From contig NZ_JAFIMU010000004.1 of assembly GCF_017302985.1 (NCBI RefSeq), positions 1 through 64,000 on the forward strand: 64,000 bases of DNA, read 5' to 3'. Below, piece by piece: positions 28,251 to 37,170 of this stretch. The notes beneath the pieces were generated by a model. That model searched no databases, was not told where the DNA came from, and saw nothing but the letters and a program-made list of their open reading frames with translations. Every line of letters begins with the position of its first letter. Positions within the stretch are counted from its first letter, which is position 1. This DNA is from Corallococcus macrosporus. Its GTDB lineage: Bacteria > Myxococcota > Myxococcia > Myxococcales > Myxococcaceae. The translations under genes were made by a program, and so were the position numbers.

Positions 28251-28605
28251 GTGCGTGGCTCCAGGAAGCAGGCGGGCGGCCGACCAGGCGGGCCCGTGTC
28301 GTTTCTGACGGAGCTCAAGGTAGAAGGCGGGTGTGAAGCCCACGCCCGGGCGCGGTGAAGAAGTGTGAAGGCCGCGCATCCCGTCCGGAATGCCCCGGGG
28401 GGCATGGGATGTTCCAATGCCGGGCCTCGACGGATTCCGCTGTGTCGGATGAAGGACGGCTTCCAGCGGGAAACCACCCTCAGGAGTGGTGTTCCCACGG
28501 GAAGTGGGTAGAGTGCCCGGCGTGCCGGGGCGGTGTTCGTTCCGGCACCGGTGGTTGGCGCGAGCCTCTCACCTGTACAGAGCAGAGAAAGAGAAGAGAC
28601 TCACA
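28251..28605 (+). promoter_or_regulatory. Upstream region and leader of the cold-shock gene
   Basis: This 355-bp stretch separates the divergent CpxP-like operon and the cold-shock gene and contains no convincing coding frame. A hairpin ATGCCCC/GGGGCAT lies at 28390-28405. The bases just ahead of the csp start are purine-rich (AGCAGAGAAAGAGAAGAGAC, 28581-28600) and unstructured. A long leader is typical for cold-shock genes, but I cannot place the transcription start. Confidence 0.4.
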
Positions 28606-28806
28606 ATGGCATTGGGTACCGTGAAGTGGTTCAACGACGCGAAGGGTTTCGGCTTCATCGCGCAGGACAATGGCGAAGACGTTTTCTGCCACCACACTGC
28701 GATCAACATGGATGGCTTCCGCACCCTGGCTGAAGGCCAGAAGGTGGAGTTCGAAGTCACCAAGGGCCCCAAGGGCCTGCAGGCCCAGAACGTTCGCGCG
28801 GTCTGA
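28606..28806 (+). CDS. Cold-shock domain protein
   Basis: The 66-residue protein is a single cold-shock domain with RNP1 (KGFGFIAQD) and RNP2 (DVFCHHTAI, where many homologues have VFVHFSAI). It binds single-stranded nucleic acid and melts RNA structure. The Cys-His-His in RNP2 is a common myxobacterial variation. Family length is normal. Two hairpins follow the stop codon, the second a strong terminator. Confidence 0.97.
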   Translation: MALGTVKWFNDAKGFGFIAQDNGEDVFCHHTAINMDGFRTLAEGQKVEFEVTKGPKGLQAQNVRAV

Positions 28807-28822
28807 GCCCAGCTGAACCTTC

Positions 28823-28844
28823 GACTCACCCCTTGAGGTGAGTC
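28823..28844 (+). terminator. First hairpin after the cold-shock gene
   Basis: GACTCACC (28823-28830) pairs with GGTGAGTC (28837-28844), closing a 6-base loop, with outer TTCGA/TCGAA symmetry. It lies 16 bp after the stop and may protect the 3' end of the mRNA. Confidence 0.7.
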
Positions 28845-28848
28845 CTCG

Positions 28849-28887
28849 AAGCCCAGTCTCCCCGAGGGAGGCTGGGCTTTCGTCTTT
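28849..28887 (+). terminator. Rho-independent terminator of the cold-shock gene
   Basis: A 14-bp stem (AAGCCCAG plus CTCCC with GGGAG plus CTGGGCTT, one T-G wobble) closes a three-base loop and is followed by TTTCGTCTTT. Confidence 0.9.
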
Positions 28888-29004
28888 CCGGACGCAGGGC
28901 GGGCAGGCGACCGCACGACGCCATCCGGCAGCGCCGGGGGTCTTCCCTACCTTCTCCCCAGGAGGAGCGCGGCGCCGCACGCCGCCTCCCAAGGAGAGGC
29001 GAAC

Positions 29005-29370
29005 ATGGGCGACACCAGCGTGAAGAAGGTCGAGAGCCGCCACTCCCCCAAGGGGGAGATGGGCCAGAAGTACCTCGCATCCGGCGTCCGTGTGGCCATG
29101 CGGCTGTGGGAGGACGAGCCGCCCGCCGAGGCGAAGCCCCTCAGCACGCGCGACTACGAGACGGTGGGCTTCGTGCTCAAGGGCCGCGCGGAGCTGCACC
29201 TGGAGGGACAGATGATCCTCCTCAACCCGGGTGACTCCTGGCTCGTGCCGCGCGGGGCCAGCCACACGTACAAGATCCTGGAGACCTTCTCCGCCGTGGA
29301 GGCGACCAGCCCCGTGGCCACCGCCCACGGCCGCGACGAGCACGAGGGGACGAAGAGCGCCAAGGCCTGA
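29005..29370 (+). CDS. Cupin-fold protein
   Basis: The 121-residue protein matches a single small cupin barrel: motif 1 around DYETVGFVLKGRAELHLEG and motif 2 around NPGDSWLVPRGASHTYKIL. The usual His pair of motif 1 is replaced (Glu in YETVGF), while the motif-2 His is present, so metal binding is doubtful. Basic, charged C-terminus (RDEHEGTKSAKA). Function cannot be assigned. A hairpin follows at 29382-29412. Confidence 0.88.
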   Translation: MGDTSVKKVESRHSPKGEMGQKYLASGVRVAMRLWEDEPPAEAKPLSTRDYETVGFVLKGRAELHLEGQMILLNPGDSWLVPRGASHTYKILETFSAVEATSPVATAHGRDEHEGTKSAKA

Positions 29371-29381
29371 CGAAGTCAGGG

Positions 29382-29412
29382 ACTGCCCTCCGGGAGTGAC
29401 GCGGAGGGCAGT
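29382..29412. terminator. Hairpin between convergent cupin and LysR genes
   Basis: ACTGCCCTCCG (29382-29392) pairs with CGGAGGGCAGT (29402-29412), a perfect 11-bp stem with a 9-base loop. No T-run follows, so it is a probable but not proven transcript end. A short direct repeat of CGACGAAGAG lies nearby at about 29459-29479. Confidence 0.6.
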
Positions 29413-29501
29413 GCCTCAGCGCCGGGGCGCGAATGGGGCGCGGGTCCAGCGATCCCAGGCGACGAAGAGCGACGAAGAGCGACAGCGCGAAGTGACGGCG
29501 G

Positions 29502-30425
29502 CTACCCGTCGCGCCGCCAGACGTTCGTGCGGCTCGCGCACAGCTCCAACACCCAGTCGATGAACACCCGCAGGCCGGCATCCCGCTGCCTCGCGGGTGG
29601 GTAGACCAGGAAGATGGGGCGGGCCTCGGGCTGCCATCCCTCCAGCACGGACACCAGCTCCCCCGAGGCCAGGTAGGGCTCCACCACGAAGCGGGGCGCG
29701 ATCATCACGCCCAGCCCGGCGAGCCCCGCGGCCAGGTAGGCGTTGGTCTCGTTGAGCAGGAGCTGGCTGCGGCCGTGGACCTCGAGCCGCTCCGTGCCGC
29801 GCTGGAAGACGAAGGGGAGCTGCTTGCCGCTCGGCGCCGCGAAGTAGCTCACCATCGCGTGCGACGCGCCGGCCAGCTCCAGCGGATGGTGCGGCGCGCC
29901 GTGGCGCTCCAGGTAGCGCGGTGCCGCGCAGACCCAGTAGTCCAGGTCGCCCAGGTGCCGCGCGACCAGCGAGTCGTCCTTCACGCCGCCGCCCCGGATG
30001 GCGCAGTCGACGTTGTCCGACAGGAGGTCCACCACGCGGTCGCTCACGCCCAGCTCGATCTGCAACTGCGGGTAGCGCGCGCAGAACGACGGCAGGGCAG
30101 GGATGATCAGCAGCCGGGAGATGGTGCCACTCGACTCCACGCGAAGCCGTCCCCGGGGGCCGCGCCGCGTCTGCGTCAGCGTGGCTTCCAGGTTCCGCAC
30201 CTCCCCGAGCAGCCGCAACGCCTGCTGGTAGTAGGTCATGCCCTCCGGAGTGACCGTCACGCGGCGCGTGGTGCGGTGGAGCAGCTTCACCCGCAGCTGC
30301 GCCTCCAGTTGCTGGATGAGCCGCGTCACCGCTGCCTTCGGACGGCCCATCGCGTCCGCCGCCTTGGTGAAGGTGCCGCTCTCCACCACGCGGACGAAGG
30401 CCTCCATCGCCGCGAACCTGTCCAT
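29502..30425 (-). CDS. LysR family transcriptional regulator
   Basis: The 307-residue regulator has the N-terminal winged helix (FAAMEAFVRVVESGTFTKAADAMGRPKAAVTRLIQQLEAQL) and a substrate-binding domain from about residue 90 (RGRLRVESSGTISRLLIIPALP). It is divergent from the metallo-hydrolase gene, with an inverted repeat in the gap, so that gene is the likely target. Effector unknown. Confidence 0.95.
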   Translation of the reverse strand: MDRFAAMEAFVRVVESGTFTKAADAMGRPKAAVTRLIQQLEAQLRVKLLHRTTRRVTVTPEGMTYYQQALRLLGEVRNLEATLTQTRRGPRGRLRVESSGTISRLLIIPALPSFCARYPQLQIELGVSDRVVDLLSDNVDCAIRGGGVKDDSLVARHLGDLDYWVCAAPRYLERHGAPHHPLELAGASHAMVSYFAAPSGKQLPFVFQRGTERLEVHGRSQLLLNETNAYLAAGLAGLGVMIAPRFVVEPYLASGELVSVLEGWQPEARPIFLVYPPARQRDAGLRVFIDWVLELCASRTNVWRRDG

Positions 30426-30438
30426 CCCTCACCTCATT

Positions 30439-30454
30439 GTTTCAGCGGTGAAAC
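30439..30454. promoter_or_regulatory. Probable LysR operator between divergent genes
   Basis: GTTTCA and TGAAAC form an inverted repeat around GCGG and contain the T-N11-A geometry of LysR boxes. It lies 14 bp upstream of the LysR start codon and 58 bp upstream of the metallo-hydrolase start, suited to autoregulation and control of the target. Confidence 0.65.
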
Positions 30455-30512
30455 GGAGTGTGTGCCCGGCGCCTGTTTATCGCAGGGCCCTCCAATCGCT
30501 ATCTCATCGCGC

Positions 30513-31517
30513 ATGAAAAGAACGCTCCTTCGCCGTGGTGTTGTTTCCCTTTCCCTCGCTCGCGCCCTCGCGCTGGGAGGCCTTGCCGTCGCGCCACTGA
30601 TTCCGTCCGCCGTCCACGCGGCGGCGCCCCAGGTGCGCACGCAGGCCCCTGGCTACTACCGGATGATGCTCGGCGACTTCGAGGTCACCGCGCTCTCCGA
30701 CGGCACCGTGCCCCAGACCGTCCGCGAGATCGCGACGCACACGACGCCGGAGCAGGTGACGGCCCTGCTCGCGCGCGACTACCTCCAGGACCCGGTGGAG
30801 ACGTCCATCAACGCCTTCCTCATCAACACCGGCAGGTCGCTCGTGCTCGTGGACACGGGCGTGGGGAACCTCTTCGGTCCTGACGTCGGCGGCCGGCTGG
30901 TGCAGAGCCTCCGCGCCGCGGGCTACCAGCCCGAGCAGATCGACGTGGTGCTGCTCACGCACATCCACTCCGACCACTCCGGCGGCCTCATGACGGGAAC
31001 GAGCCGCGCGTTCCCCAACGCCGTCCTCCGGGTGCACGCCCGGGAGGCGGAGTACTGGCTCAGCCCGGAGAACCTGGCGAACGCCGGGGACGCGCGGAGC
31101 TACTTCGAGCAGGCGCGCGCGATGGTGGGGCCGTACCAGGACGCGAGGAAGCTGAAGACGTTCGGGGACCGGGACTTCCTCCTGCCGGGCATCCGGGCCG
31201 TGCCGACGCCGGGACACACTCCCGGGCACAGCATCTACGTCGTGGAGAGCCGGGGACAGCGGCTGGTCCTGTGGGGGGACCTCATGCACTTCGGCCCGGT
31301 CCAGCTGCGCGAGCCCTCGGTGACGGTCTCCTACGACGTGGACTCCCGCGCGGCCGCGGCCCAGCGCGCGCGGATGTTCTCGGAGGCCGCGGGGCGCGGC
31401 GACCTGGTGGGGCTGGACCACATGCCCTTCCCCGGGCTGGGGCGGCTCGCCGCGGATGGAAGGGGCTACCGGTGGGTCCCGGCCAATTACACCTCGGCCC
31501 AGCGGTGGCAGGACTGA
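30513..31517 (+). CDS. Exported metallo-beta-lactamase-fold hydrolase
   Basis: The 334-residue protein has a signal peptide with an RR near the start (MKRTLLRRGVVSLSLARALALGG), possibly Tat-type, ending near VHAAAP. The zinc motif HIHSDHSGG (His-x-His-x-Asp-His) is followed by PTPGHTPGHS, LWGDLMHFG (Asp ligand) and DHMPFPGLG, the AHL-lactonase/quorum-quencher or lactonase-like subgroup. It would act in the periplasm. Control by the divergent LysR is likely. Confidence 0.92.
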   Translation: MKRTLLRRGVVSLSLARALALGGLAVAPLIPSAVHAAAPQVRTQAPGYYRMMLGDFEVTALSDGTVPQTVREIATHTTPEQVTALLARDYLQDPVETSINAFLINTGRSLVLVDTGVGNLFGPDVGGRLVQSLRAAGYQPEQIDVVLLTHIHSDHSGGLMTGTSRAFPNAVLRVHAREAEYWLSPENLANAGDARSYFEQARAMVGPYQDARKLKTFGDRDFLLPGIRAVPTPGHTPGHSIYVVESRGQRLVLWGDLMHFGPVQLREPSVTVSYDVDSRAAAAQRARMFSEAAGRGDLVGLDHMPFPGLGRLAADGRGYRWVPANYTSAQRWQD

Positions 31518-31631
31518 CGGGCACGGCGGAGTGAGGGGCGCGGGGAGTCGGGAGCCATCCAGGCCATGGGCTGCCCGCCCTGGCAACGAAGGCTTCTCTT
31601 CCCGCGAGGGCCAGCACAGGATGCCCGGAGG

Positions 31632-32204
31632 ATGCCTCCCCGCGCCGCCCGCCCACCCCGCTGTCCGCGTTGCAACCTCGCGAAGCATCTGTGCCTGTGC
31701 GCGGAGGTTCCCCGGGTGGAGACGCGCACCCGGTTCCTCTTCCTCCAGCACGTGATGGAGGTCTCGAAGCGCAGCAACACCGGGGGCGTGGCCGCGCTGG
31801 CGCTCGCGAACGCGAAGCTGCTCGTCCACGGTGCAATGGCCGGGACCTTCGACCTGGAGGTGCTCTCCGAGCCGGGGACCTGGCTGCTCTATCCCGATGG
31901 CCCCACCGCGCCACCGGATGCCCCCGCGCCACGGCAGCTGGTGGTGCTGGACGCGAACTGGTCGCAGGCCCGGCGGATGACCCAGCGGCTCCCCGAGCTG
32001 CGGGCACTCCCCCGGCTGGTGTTGCCGCCGCCGGAGCCCGGGATGCTCAAGCTCCGCGAGCCCTCGCACCCCGCCGGCATGTCCACCCTGGATGCCGTTG
32101 CCCGCGCGGTGGCCCTGCTCGAAGGGCCGGAGGCCGCGGCTCCCCTGGCGCGGCTGGCGGCGCTCCGCGTGCAGCGCATCGCCGACTGCGGGACGCTGAA
32201 CTGA
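31632..32204 (+). CDS. DTW-domain tRNA aminocarboxypropyltransferase
   Basis: From ATG 31632 the protein has 190 residues. It has an N-terminal zinc site (RCPRCNLAKHLCLCAEVP) and the SPOUT-like DTW core, here VLDANWSQARRM (family motif usually D-T-W, here D-A-N-W), followed by LREPSHPAGMSTLDAVARAV. The family makes acp3U in tRNA. An in-frame ATG at 31566 exists, but the conserved part begins after 31632 and a GGAGG sits just before that codon. It is followed after 5 bp by a HAD phosphatase gene. Confidence 0.85.
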   Translation: MPPRAARPPRCPRCNLAKHLCLCAEVPRVETRTRFLFLQHVMEVSKRSNTGGVAALALANAKLLVHGAMAGTFDLEVLSEPGTWLLYPDGPTAPPDAPAPRQLVVLDANWSQARRMTQRLPELRALPRLVLPPPEPGMLKLREPSHPAGMSTLDAVARAVALLEGPEAAAPLARLAALRVQRIADCGTLN

Positions 32205-32209
32205 GGACC

Positions 32210-32836
32210 ATGGGATACCGGCTGATCATCTTCGACTTCGACGGGACGCTCGCGGACAGCGCGGACTGGTTTCGCGGTGTCTTCAACGACGTGGCGCTCC
32301 GCTATGGCTTTCGCGCCGTGAGCGCGGAGGAGCTGGAGTCGCTGCGCGGGCAGGACAGCCGGGCCATCATCGCGAGGCTCGGCGTGCCCATGTGGAAGAT
32401 GCCGTTCATCGCCTCGCACATGCGCAAGCTCCTCGCGCGGGACGCGCACCGCATCCCGCTCTTCCCGGGCGTGGAGGCGATGCTCGAACAATTGCAGGCA
32501 CGGGGCCTCACCCTCGCCGTGGTGAGCTCCAATTCAGAGGAGAACGTGCGGCGCGTGCTGGGGCCGGTGATGTCCGCGCGCATCCGCCACTACGCCTGCG
32601 GCGCGGGCATCTTCGGAAAGCGAGCGAAGTTCCGGAAGGTGCTGAAGGCAGCGGGCGTGCGTCCCGCCGAGGCCCTCTCGGTGGGCGACGAGGTGCGCGA
32701 CATCGAGGCCGCGGCGGCCGAGGGCATCGCCACCGCCGCGGTGACGTGGGGCTACGCGACGGAGGAGCTGCTGCGCTCGCGCGCGCCCACGCTCGTCTTC
32801 ACCCGTCTGGAGGACCTGCTGCTTGCGGCAGGGTGA
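32210..32836 (+). CDS. HAD family hydrolase
   Basis: The 208-residue protein has HAD motif I IIFDFDGTLADS, motif II VVSSNSEENV, a Lys in GKRAKFRKVLKA and motif III SVGDEVRDIEAAAAEG. The cap is of the small helical type seen in phosphoglycolate-phosphatase-like enzymes. It probably dephosphorylates a small metabolite. Five bases separate it from the DTW gene, so they likely share an mRNA. Confidence 0.95.
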   Translation: MGYRLIIFDFDGTLADSADWFRGVFNDVALRYGFRAVSAEELESLRGQDSRAIIARLGVPMWKMPFIASHMRKLLARDAHRIPLFPGVEAMLEQLQARGLTLAVVSSNSEENVRRVLGPVMSARIRHYACGAGIFGKRAKFRKVLKAAGVRPAEALSVGDEVRDIEAAAAEGIATAAVTWGYATEELLRSRAPTLVFTRLEDLLLAAG

Positions 32837-32845
32837 CAGGACCCC

Positions 32846-33307
32846 ATGACCCCCAGCTCTCTCGACTGGCAGTGGAAGCGCTTCGGTGAGCTCACGCTCG
32901 AGGAGCTGTACCGGCTGCTCGCGCTGCGCTCCAAGGTCTTCGTGGTCGAGCAGAAGAGCCTCTATCTCGATGCGGACGGCCTGGACGCCGCGTGCTTCCA
33001 CCTGCTGGGGACCCTTCCGGGCACGGGGCAGTTGGGCGCCTACCTGCGCGCACTGCCGCCGGGCCTCAAGTTCCCCGAGGCGAGCCTGGGCCGCGTCGTC
33101 ACCGCGCCGGCGCTGCGCGGGCAACGGCAGGGCCACGGTCTGGTGGAGCGCGGCCTGCGGTTCCTCGCCGAGCGCTTCCCGGGCGCGCCCGTGCGCATCG
33201 GGGCTCAGGCCTACCTGCAGCGCTTCTACGAGGGCTTCGGCTTCGTGGCCGTGAGCGACATCTACGACGAGGACGGCATCCCGCACCTCGACATGCGCAG
33301 GGGCTAG
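32846..33307 (+). CDS. elaA: ElaA-type GNAT acetyltransferase
   Basis: The 153-residue protein is a compact GNAT enzyme. The family opening DWQWKRFGELTLEELYRLLALRSKVFVVEQ and the acetyl-CoA loop VVTAPALRGQRQGHGLVERG are seen. ElaA members share the YDEDGIPHLDM end, which is present. It starts 9 bp after the HAD gene and overlaps the convergent M20 peptidase by four bases at the 3' ends. Confidence 0.93.
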   Translation: MTPSSLDWQWKRFGELTLEELYRLLALRSKVFVVEQKSLYLDADGLDAACFHLLGTLPGTGQLGAYLRALPPGLKFPEASLGRVVTAPALRGQRQGHGLVERGLRFLAERFPGAPVRIGAQAYLQRFYEGFGFVAVSDIYDEDGIPHLDMRRG

Positions 33308-34752
33308 CGCGTGGTGTTGCGCAGGTACTGCGCATAGAAGCGGATGGCGGCGGCGTGCTCTTCAACGGAGAGGCGCTCGTCGCGGCCGTGCATGCGCGCC
33401 AGGTCCTCGCGCGTCAGCCGCACCGGGACGAAGCGGTACACGCTGTCGCTCAGGGAGTGGAAGTAGCGCGCATCGGTGGCCGCCACGGTGAGGAAGGGCC
33501 CCACCAGCACATCCGGGAACGTCTGGCGGATGCTGCGCTGCAACTGCCGCCATCCTTCCGTGTCCAGGCTCGACACCGGTGAGGCCTCGTCGCCCTCGGC
33601 GGCCACCTCGACGCGCGGGTCGTCCACCACGTCATGCACGTGGGCGAGGACGTCCTCCAGGCTGTCGCCCGGCAGGAGCCGGACGTTGAGGACGGCGCGC
33701 GCCTGCGAGGGCAGCACGTTGGGCTTGGGGCTGCCCTCCAGCATGGTGGCCGCGGTGGTGGTGCGGATGCTGGCGTTCGTGGAGGGCGCCCCGGCCATCT
33801 GCCGCTCGATGAGGGGCGCGAAGAGCCAGGTGTTGGCGAAGAGCAGGCGCATGCCGAAGTTCATCTCCGGCCCCACGTACTCGAACAGCGCCCGCGTGCC
33901 GCCGCGCAGCTCCGGCTTGAAGGGGCGCTCCTCCAGCCGCACCAGGGCCCGGGCCAGGACGTTCGCGGCCGTCTGGGGCGGCGGCATGGATGCGTGCCCG
34001 CCCGCGCTGCGCACCTTCAGCTCCACGCGCGCCGAGCCCTTCTCCGCCACGCCCACCAACGCCACCGGCGCGGCCACGCCGGGCACGAGCCCCACGCCGA
34101 TGGGACCTCCCTCGTCCAGCACCGACTCCAGGCGCACGCCCCGCTCGCGCAGCCGCTGGGCCACGCGCTCGGCGCCGTCGTGTCCGCCCACCTCCTCGTC
34201 CGCGCCGAAGGCGAGCATCACCGTGCGGCGAGGGCGGTAGTCCTGCGCGAGCAGCCCCTCCACGGCCTCCAGGATGGCCAGCACGCTGCCCTTGTCATCC
34301 AGCGTCCCACGCCCGTGGATGAAGCCGTCCGCCACGACACCGCCGAAGGGCGGGTGGCTCCAGGTGGCCTCCGCCTCCGCGGGCACCACGTCCAGGTGGC
34401 CCATCAGCAGCACGGGCCGCAGGCCGGGCTCCGAGCCCTTCCACGTATACAGGTGCGAGTGCGCGCCCACGGCCTCGTGCTCCAGCCGCGCGTGCACGCG
34501 GGGAAACCCGGTGACGAGCTGCGCGTGCAGGGCGTCGAACGCGGCGTCCTCCGCGCGCATGCCGTCGGAGGCGGCGATGGTGCGGTGCCGCAGCGCCTCG
34601 GCGAGCCGGCCCGCCGCGGCGGAGGCGTCCACCGCGAAGGGCTCCGCGGGCTCGGCGGACACCTGCCGCGAAGCGAAGCGCAGCGTGCGGACGACGAGGA
34701 CGCCCGCGAGAAGGAGCACGAGGGTCAGCAGGACGAGGAGGACGCGCTTCAT
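33304..34752 (-). CDS. M20 family peptidase (PM20D1-like)
   Basis: The 482-residue protein has an N-terminal membrane or signal helix (MKRVLLVLLTLVLLLAGVLVVR) and the M20 metal motifs LLMGHLDVVPAEAEATWSHPPF, HGRGTLDDKGSV (bridging Asp), and FGADEEVGG (Glu ligands). The dimerisation or lid domain is in the middle, and the C-terminal His is in YFHSLSD. Similar proteins hydrolyse or form N-acyl amino acids. It is probably exported or anchored in the membrane and acts on the periplasmic side. Confidence 0.93.
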   Translation of the reverse strand: MKRVLLVLLTLVLLLAGVLVVRTLRFASRQVSAEPAEPFAVDASAAAGRLAEALRHRTIAASDGMRAEDAAFDALHAQLVTGFPRVHARLEHEAVGAHSHLYTWKGSEPGLRPVLLMGHLDVVPAEAEATWSHPPFGGVVADGFIHGRGTLDDKGSVLAILEAVEGLLAQDYRPRRTVMLAFGADEEVGGHDGAERVAQRLRERGVRLESVLDEGGPIGVGLVPGVAAPVALVGVAEKGSARVELKVRSAGGHASMPPPQTAANVLARALVRLEERPFKPELRGGTRALFEYVGPEMNFGMRLLFANTWLFAPLIERQMAGAPSTNASIRTTTAATMLEGSPKPNVLPSQARAVLNVRLLPGDSLEDVLAHVHDVVDDPRVEVAAEGDEASPVSSLDTEGWRQLQRSIRQTFPDVLVGPFLTVAATDARYFHSLSDSVYRFVPVRLTREDLARMHGRDERLSVEEHAAAIRFYAQYLRNTTR

Positions 34753-34894
34753 CGGCTCGGGGCTTTCCGGGGAGGGGGCCGGAGAGCCTAACCGGAGGAC
34801 TCCGACGCCGGGATTCCAACAGCCGGACCGCCCCTGGGGGCGGCTTCAGCGAACGGGCGTAAAGGCTACCCTGCAATGGGAACGCCAGTAATAA

Positions 34895-34940
34895 ACGGAA
34901 ATACATCGTATCAACACAAGCAGAAAATCGCTGTTTCCGT
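34895..34940. promoter_or_regulatory. AT-rich promoter region with short inverted repeat
   Basis: The gap between the M20 gene and the FemAB-like gene is noticeably AT-rich for this genome. ACGGAAA (34895-34901) is repeated inverted as TTTCCGT (34934-34940), 32 bp apart. This is a likely promoter or operator for the 35018 gene, but no boxes can be defined. Confidence 0.35.
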
Positions 34941-35017
34941 CTGGATTCAGTCCGGGCCCTCCAATGGATGGCTGGCCGGACCGGTCGCGGACACAGGCAG
35001 GACCGGGGGGACGCAGA

Positions 35018-35968
35018 ATGCGGATGATGCGAACAAGGGCCGTGCTCGTGCCTGACGCGGGGGAGCTGGCGCAGTCGGAGGACTACTTCCGTTCCGCGCA
35101 CCACCTGCGGGCCGAACGGGTGACGCATACCCTGGTCATCGAGGACGGCGAAGGGCATACGCAGCGCGTGCCCCTCATCGTGCGGCCCATCGAGGGAACG
35201 CCGTACCGCGACGCCATCTCCCCGTATGGGTTTCCTGGAGCCGCGCAGAACGGACTCCAGGAGGTGGCGAAGGAGGCGGTGGACTGGACGGAGACGGGGC
35301 TCGTCAGCATCTTCGTGCGCGACCGGGTCTCGGGCCCCCGTTGCTTCGCGGGCGGCACGGAGCGCAACGAGGTGTTCTTCATCGACCCGCGCCTGCCGGT
35401 CGAGTTCCGGGAGATGCATTACCGCCACATCCGGCGCAACCTCCGGCTGGGCTTCGTGAGCACCGCGCGGGAGGCGCGCGAGGTGCCGCGCGAGGAGCGG
35501 GAGGGCTTCCAGGTGGCCTACCGGCAGACCATGGTCCGCGAAGGGGCCAGCGCCCGGTACTTCTTCTCCGACACCTACTTCGAGGAGCTGTTCGCATCCC
35601 CCAGCGCCTGGCTGGTGACGACGCATGCGCCGGAGGGTGGGGTGGCCTCCTCCGCGCTGTGCGTCCGCAGCGACGGCATGCTGCACTACTACCTGGGCGG
35701 GACGATGGACGCGCACCTGCCGCGCTCGCCGGCGAAGAATGTCTTTGGGACATTGGCCGAGCTCTGCACGCGGCTGGGGGTTCCGCTCCATCTGGGCGGG
35801 GGCGTGAAGCCCGGTGACAGCCTGGAGCAGTTCAAGCGGAGCCTCTCCAACGCCAGCTCCCGGCTCCATACGCACGAGCTCATCTGCGAACCGGAGCTGT
35901 ATGCGCTCCTGTCGGAGGGCCACGCAGGCGGCGACTTCTTCCCGGCCTACCGCGCGCCACGCCACTGA
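35018..35968 (+). CDS. FemAB/GNAT-like acyltransferase-related protein, paralogue 1
   Basis: From ATG 35018 this is 316 residues; a longer in-frame start at 34964 exists. The conserved part begins RAVLVPDAGEL and the body contains PYRDAISPYG, CFAGGTERNEVFFIDPRLP, RHIRRNLRLGFVS and AYRQTMVREGASARYFFSDTYFEELF. These are typical of the FemAB-like GNAT superfamily (peptidoglycan or exopolysaccharide-linked aminoacyl/acyl transferases). It is closely related to the 37167 gene (about two-thirds identical by eye) across its length. The catalytic donor is unknown. Confidence 0.85.
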   Translation: MRMMRTRAVLVPDAGELAQSEDYFRSAHHLRAERVTHTLVIEDGEGHTQRVPLIVRPIEGTPYRDAISPYGFPGAAQNGLQEVAKEAVDWTETGLVSIFVRDRVSGPRCFAGGTERNEVFFIDPRLPVEFREMHYRHIRRNLRLGFVSTAREAREVPREEREGFQVAYRQTMVREGASARYFFSDTYFEELFASPSAWLVTTHAPEGGVASSALCVRSDGMLHYYLGGTMDAHLPRSPAKNVFGTLAELCTRLGVPLHLGGGVKPGDSLEQFKRSLSNASSRLHTHELICEPELYALLSEGHAGGDFFPAYRAPRH

Positions 35969-36123
35969 GCCTCGGACGCAAGCGCCTGCGACGCGAGGGC
36001 CGGTGGATGCGGGAGAAGTGACAGCCGCCCGGGACCCCGGGGGGCATGGTGGGGGGAGCAAGCGAAACCTACCGTTCACCCCGCTCCGAGCACTGCCCGG
36101 AGAAATCCAGAAGGTGAACTCGG

Positions 36124-37170
36124 ATGCCCCGCTCCCCCGCCACTCCGGAGACGAATCCCCCGCGCCTGGTGGAACTGGATGCGCTCCGGGGGATCGCGGC
36201 GCTGGCGGTCGCGCTGTATCACTTCACCGCGGAGTACAGCGACCTCTACGGGCACTCCGTCCCGCTCTGGGAGATGCGCTTCGGGAAGTACGGCGTCCAG
36301 CTCTTCTTCGCCATCAGCGGCTTCGTCATCCTGATGTCGCTGGAGCGCATCGAGCGCGTCCGGGACTTCGTGTGGAGCCGCGCGGCCCGGCTCTACCCGT
36401 CCTACTGGACGGCCGTCGCGCTCACCTTCACGGTGGTGACGCTGTTCGGGCTGCCGGAGCGTGAGTTCAGCTTCCAGACGGCCCTGGTCAACCTGACCAT
36501 GGTCCACGAGCTGCTTCGCGTCCCGCACGTCGACACCGTGTACTGGACGTTGACCATCGAGCTGTCCTTCTACGTCTTGATGTTCGCGCTCGCGTACACG
36601 CGGACGCTCCCGCGGATCATCCCCATCTTCATCGTGCTCGTCACGCTGCAGACCGTGGCGGAGCTGGCCGCGCAGTCGCTGGGGATGACCTTCCTCGCCA
36701 GGCTCGCGAGCCGGCCGCACCTGCAATACTTCGCGCTGGGCGTGCTGGCCTTCAAGCAGGGCCGCGGTGAGGTCTCCGGTCCTTCCGCGCTGGCGCTCGT
36801 GGGTGTCAGCCTGGCGCACGAGGTGCTCGTCGGGAGCGAGGCTCCTGCCCCCGTGTTCGGGGTGGTGCTGGGCATCACCTCTGCGTTGTCCCGGGGCTGG
36901 CTGCGCTGGCTCACCTGGCGCCCGCTGCTCTTCATGGGGTTCATCTCCTATCCGTTCTACCTGGTCCACCAGAACATCGGTTACGTCCTCATCCGGCGGC
37001 TCGAGGCCGCGGGCTGGCGTCCGGAGGCGGCCATCGCGGTCGCGTTCGCGGTCGGGTTCCTGCTGGCTGTCTTCATCACCTACCGCGTCGAGCAGCCCGC
37101 GCTGCGCGGCTTCCGGCAGTGGCGACGGAAGACCCAGGCTCGCACGGCGGTCCCACCCCACATCGCATGA
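36124..37170 (+). CDS. Acyltransferase family 3 membrane protein
   Basis: The 348-residue integral-membrane enzyme has the family opening LDALRGIAALAVALYHF with the catalytic His, FFAISGFVILMSLER, and SRAARLYPSYWTAV. Ten or so membrane helices follow, and the tail EQPALRGFRQW is typical. It likely O-acetylates or acylates a surface polysaccharide. It sits between two FemAB-like paralogues and its stop overlaps the start of the second. Confidence 0.93.
   Translation: MPRSPATPETNPPRLVELDALRGIAALAVALYHFTAEYSDLYGHSVPLWEMRFGKYGVQLFFAISGFVILMSLERIERVRDFVWSRAARLYPSYWTAVALTFTVVTLFGLPEREFSFQTALVNLTMVHELLRVPHVDTVYWTLTIELSFYVLMFALAYTRTLPRIIPIFIVLVTLQTVAELAAQSLGMTFLARLASRPHLQYFALGVLAFKQGRGEVSGPSALALVGVSLAHEVLVGSEAPAPVFGVVLGITSALSRGWLRWLTWRPLLFMGFISYPFYLVHQNIGYVLIRRLEAAGWRPEAAIAVAFAVGFLLAVFITYRVEQPALRGFRQWRRKTQARTAVPPHIA

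Noticed and set aside
29459..29479. Short direct repeat CGACGAAGAG, possible mobile-element target duplication
   Set aside because: It is only two adjacent 10-bp copies and has no inserted element; slippage is a simpler explanation.
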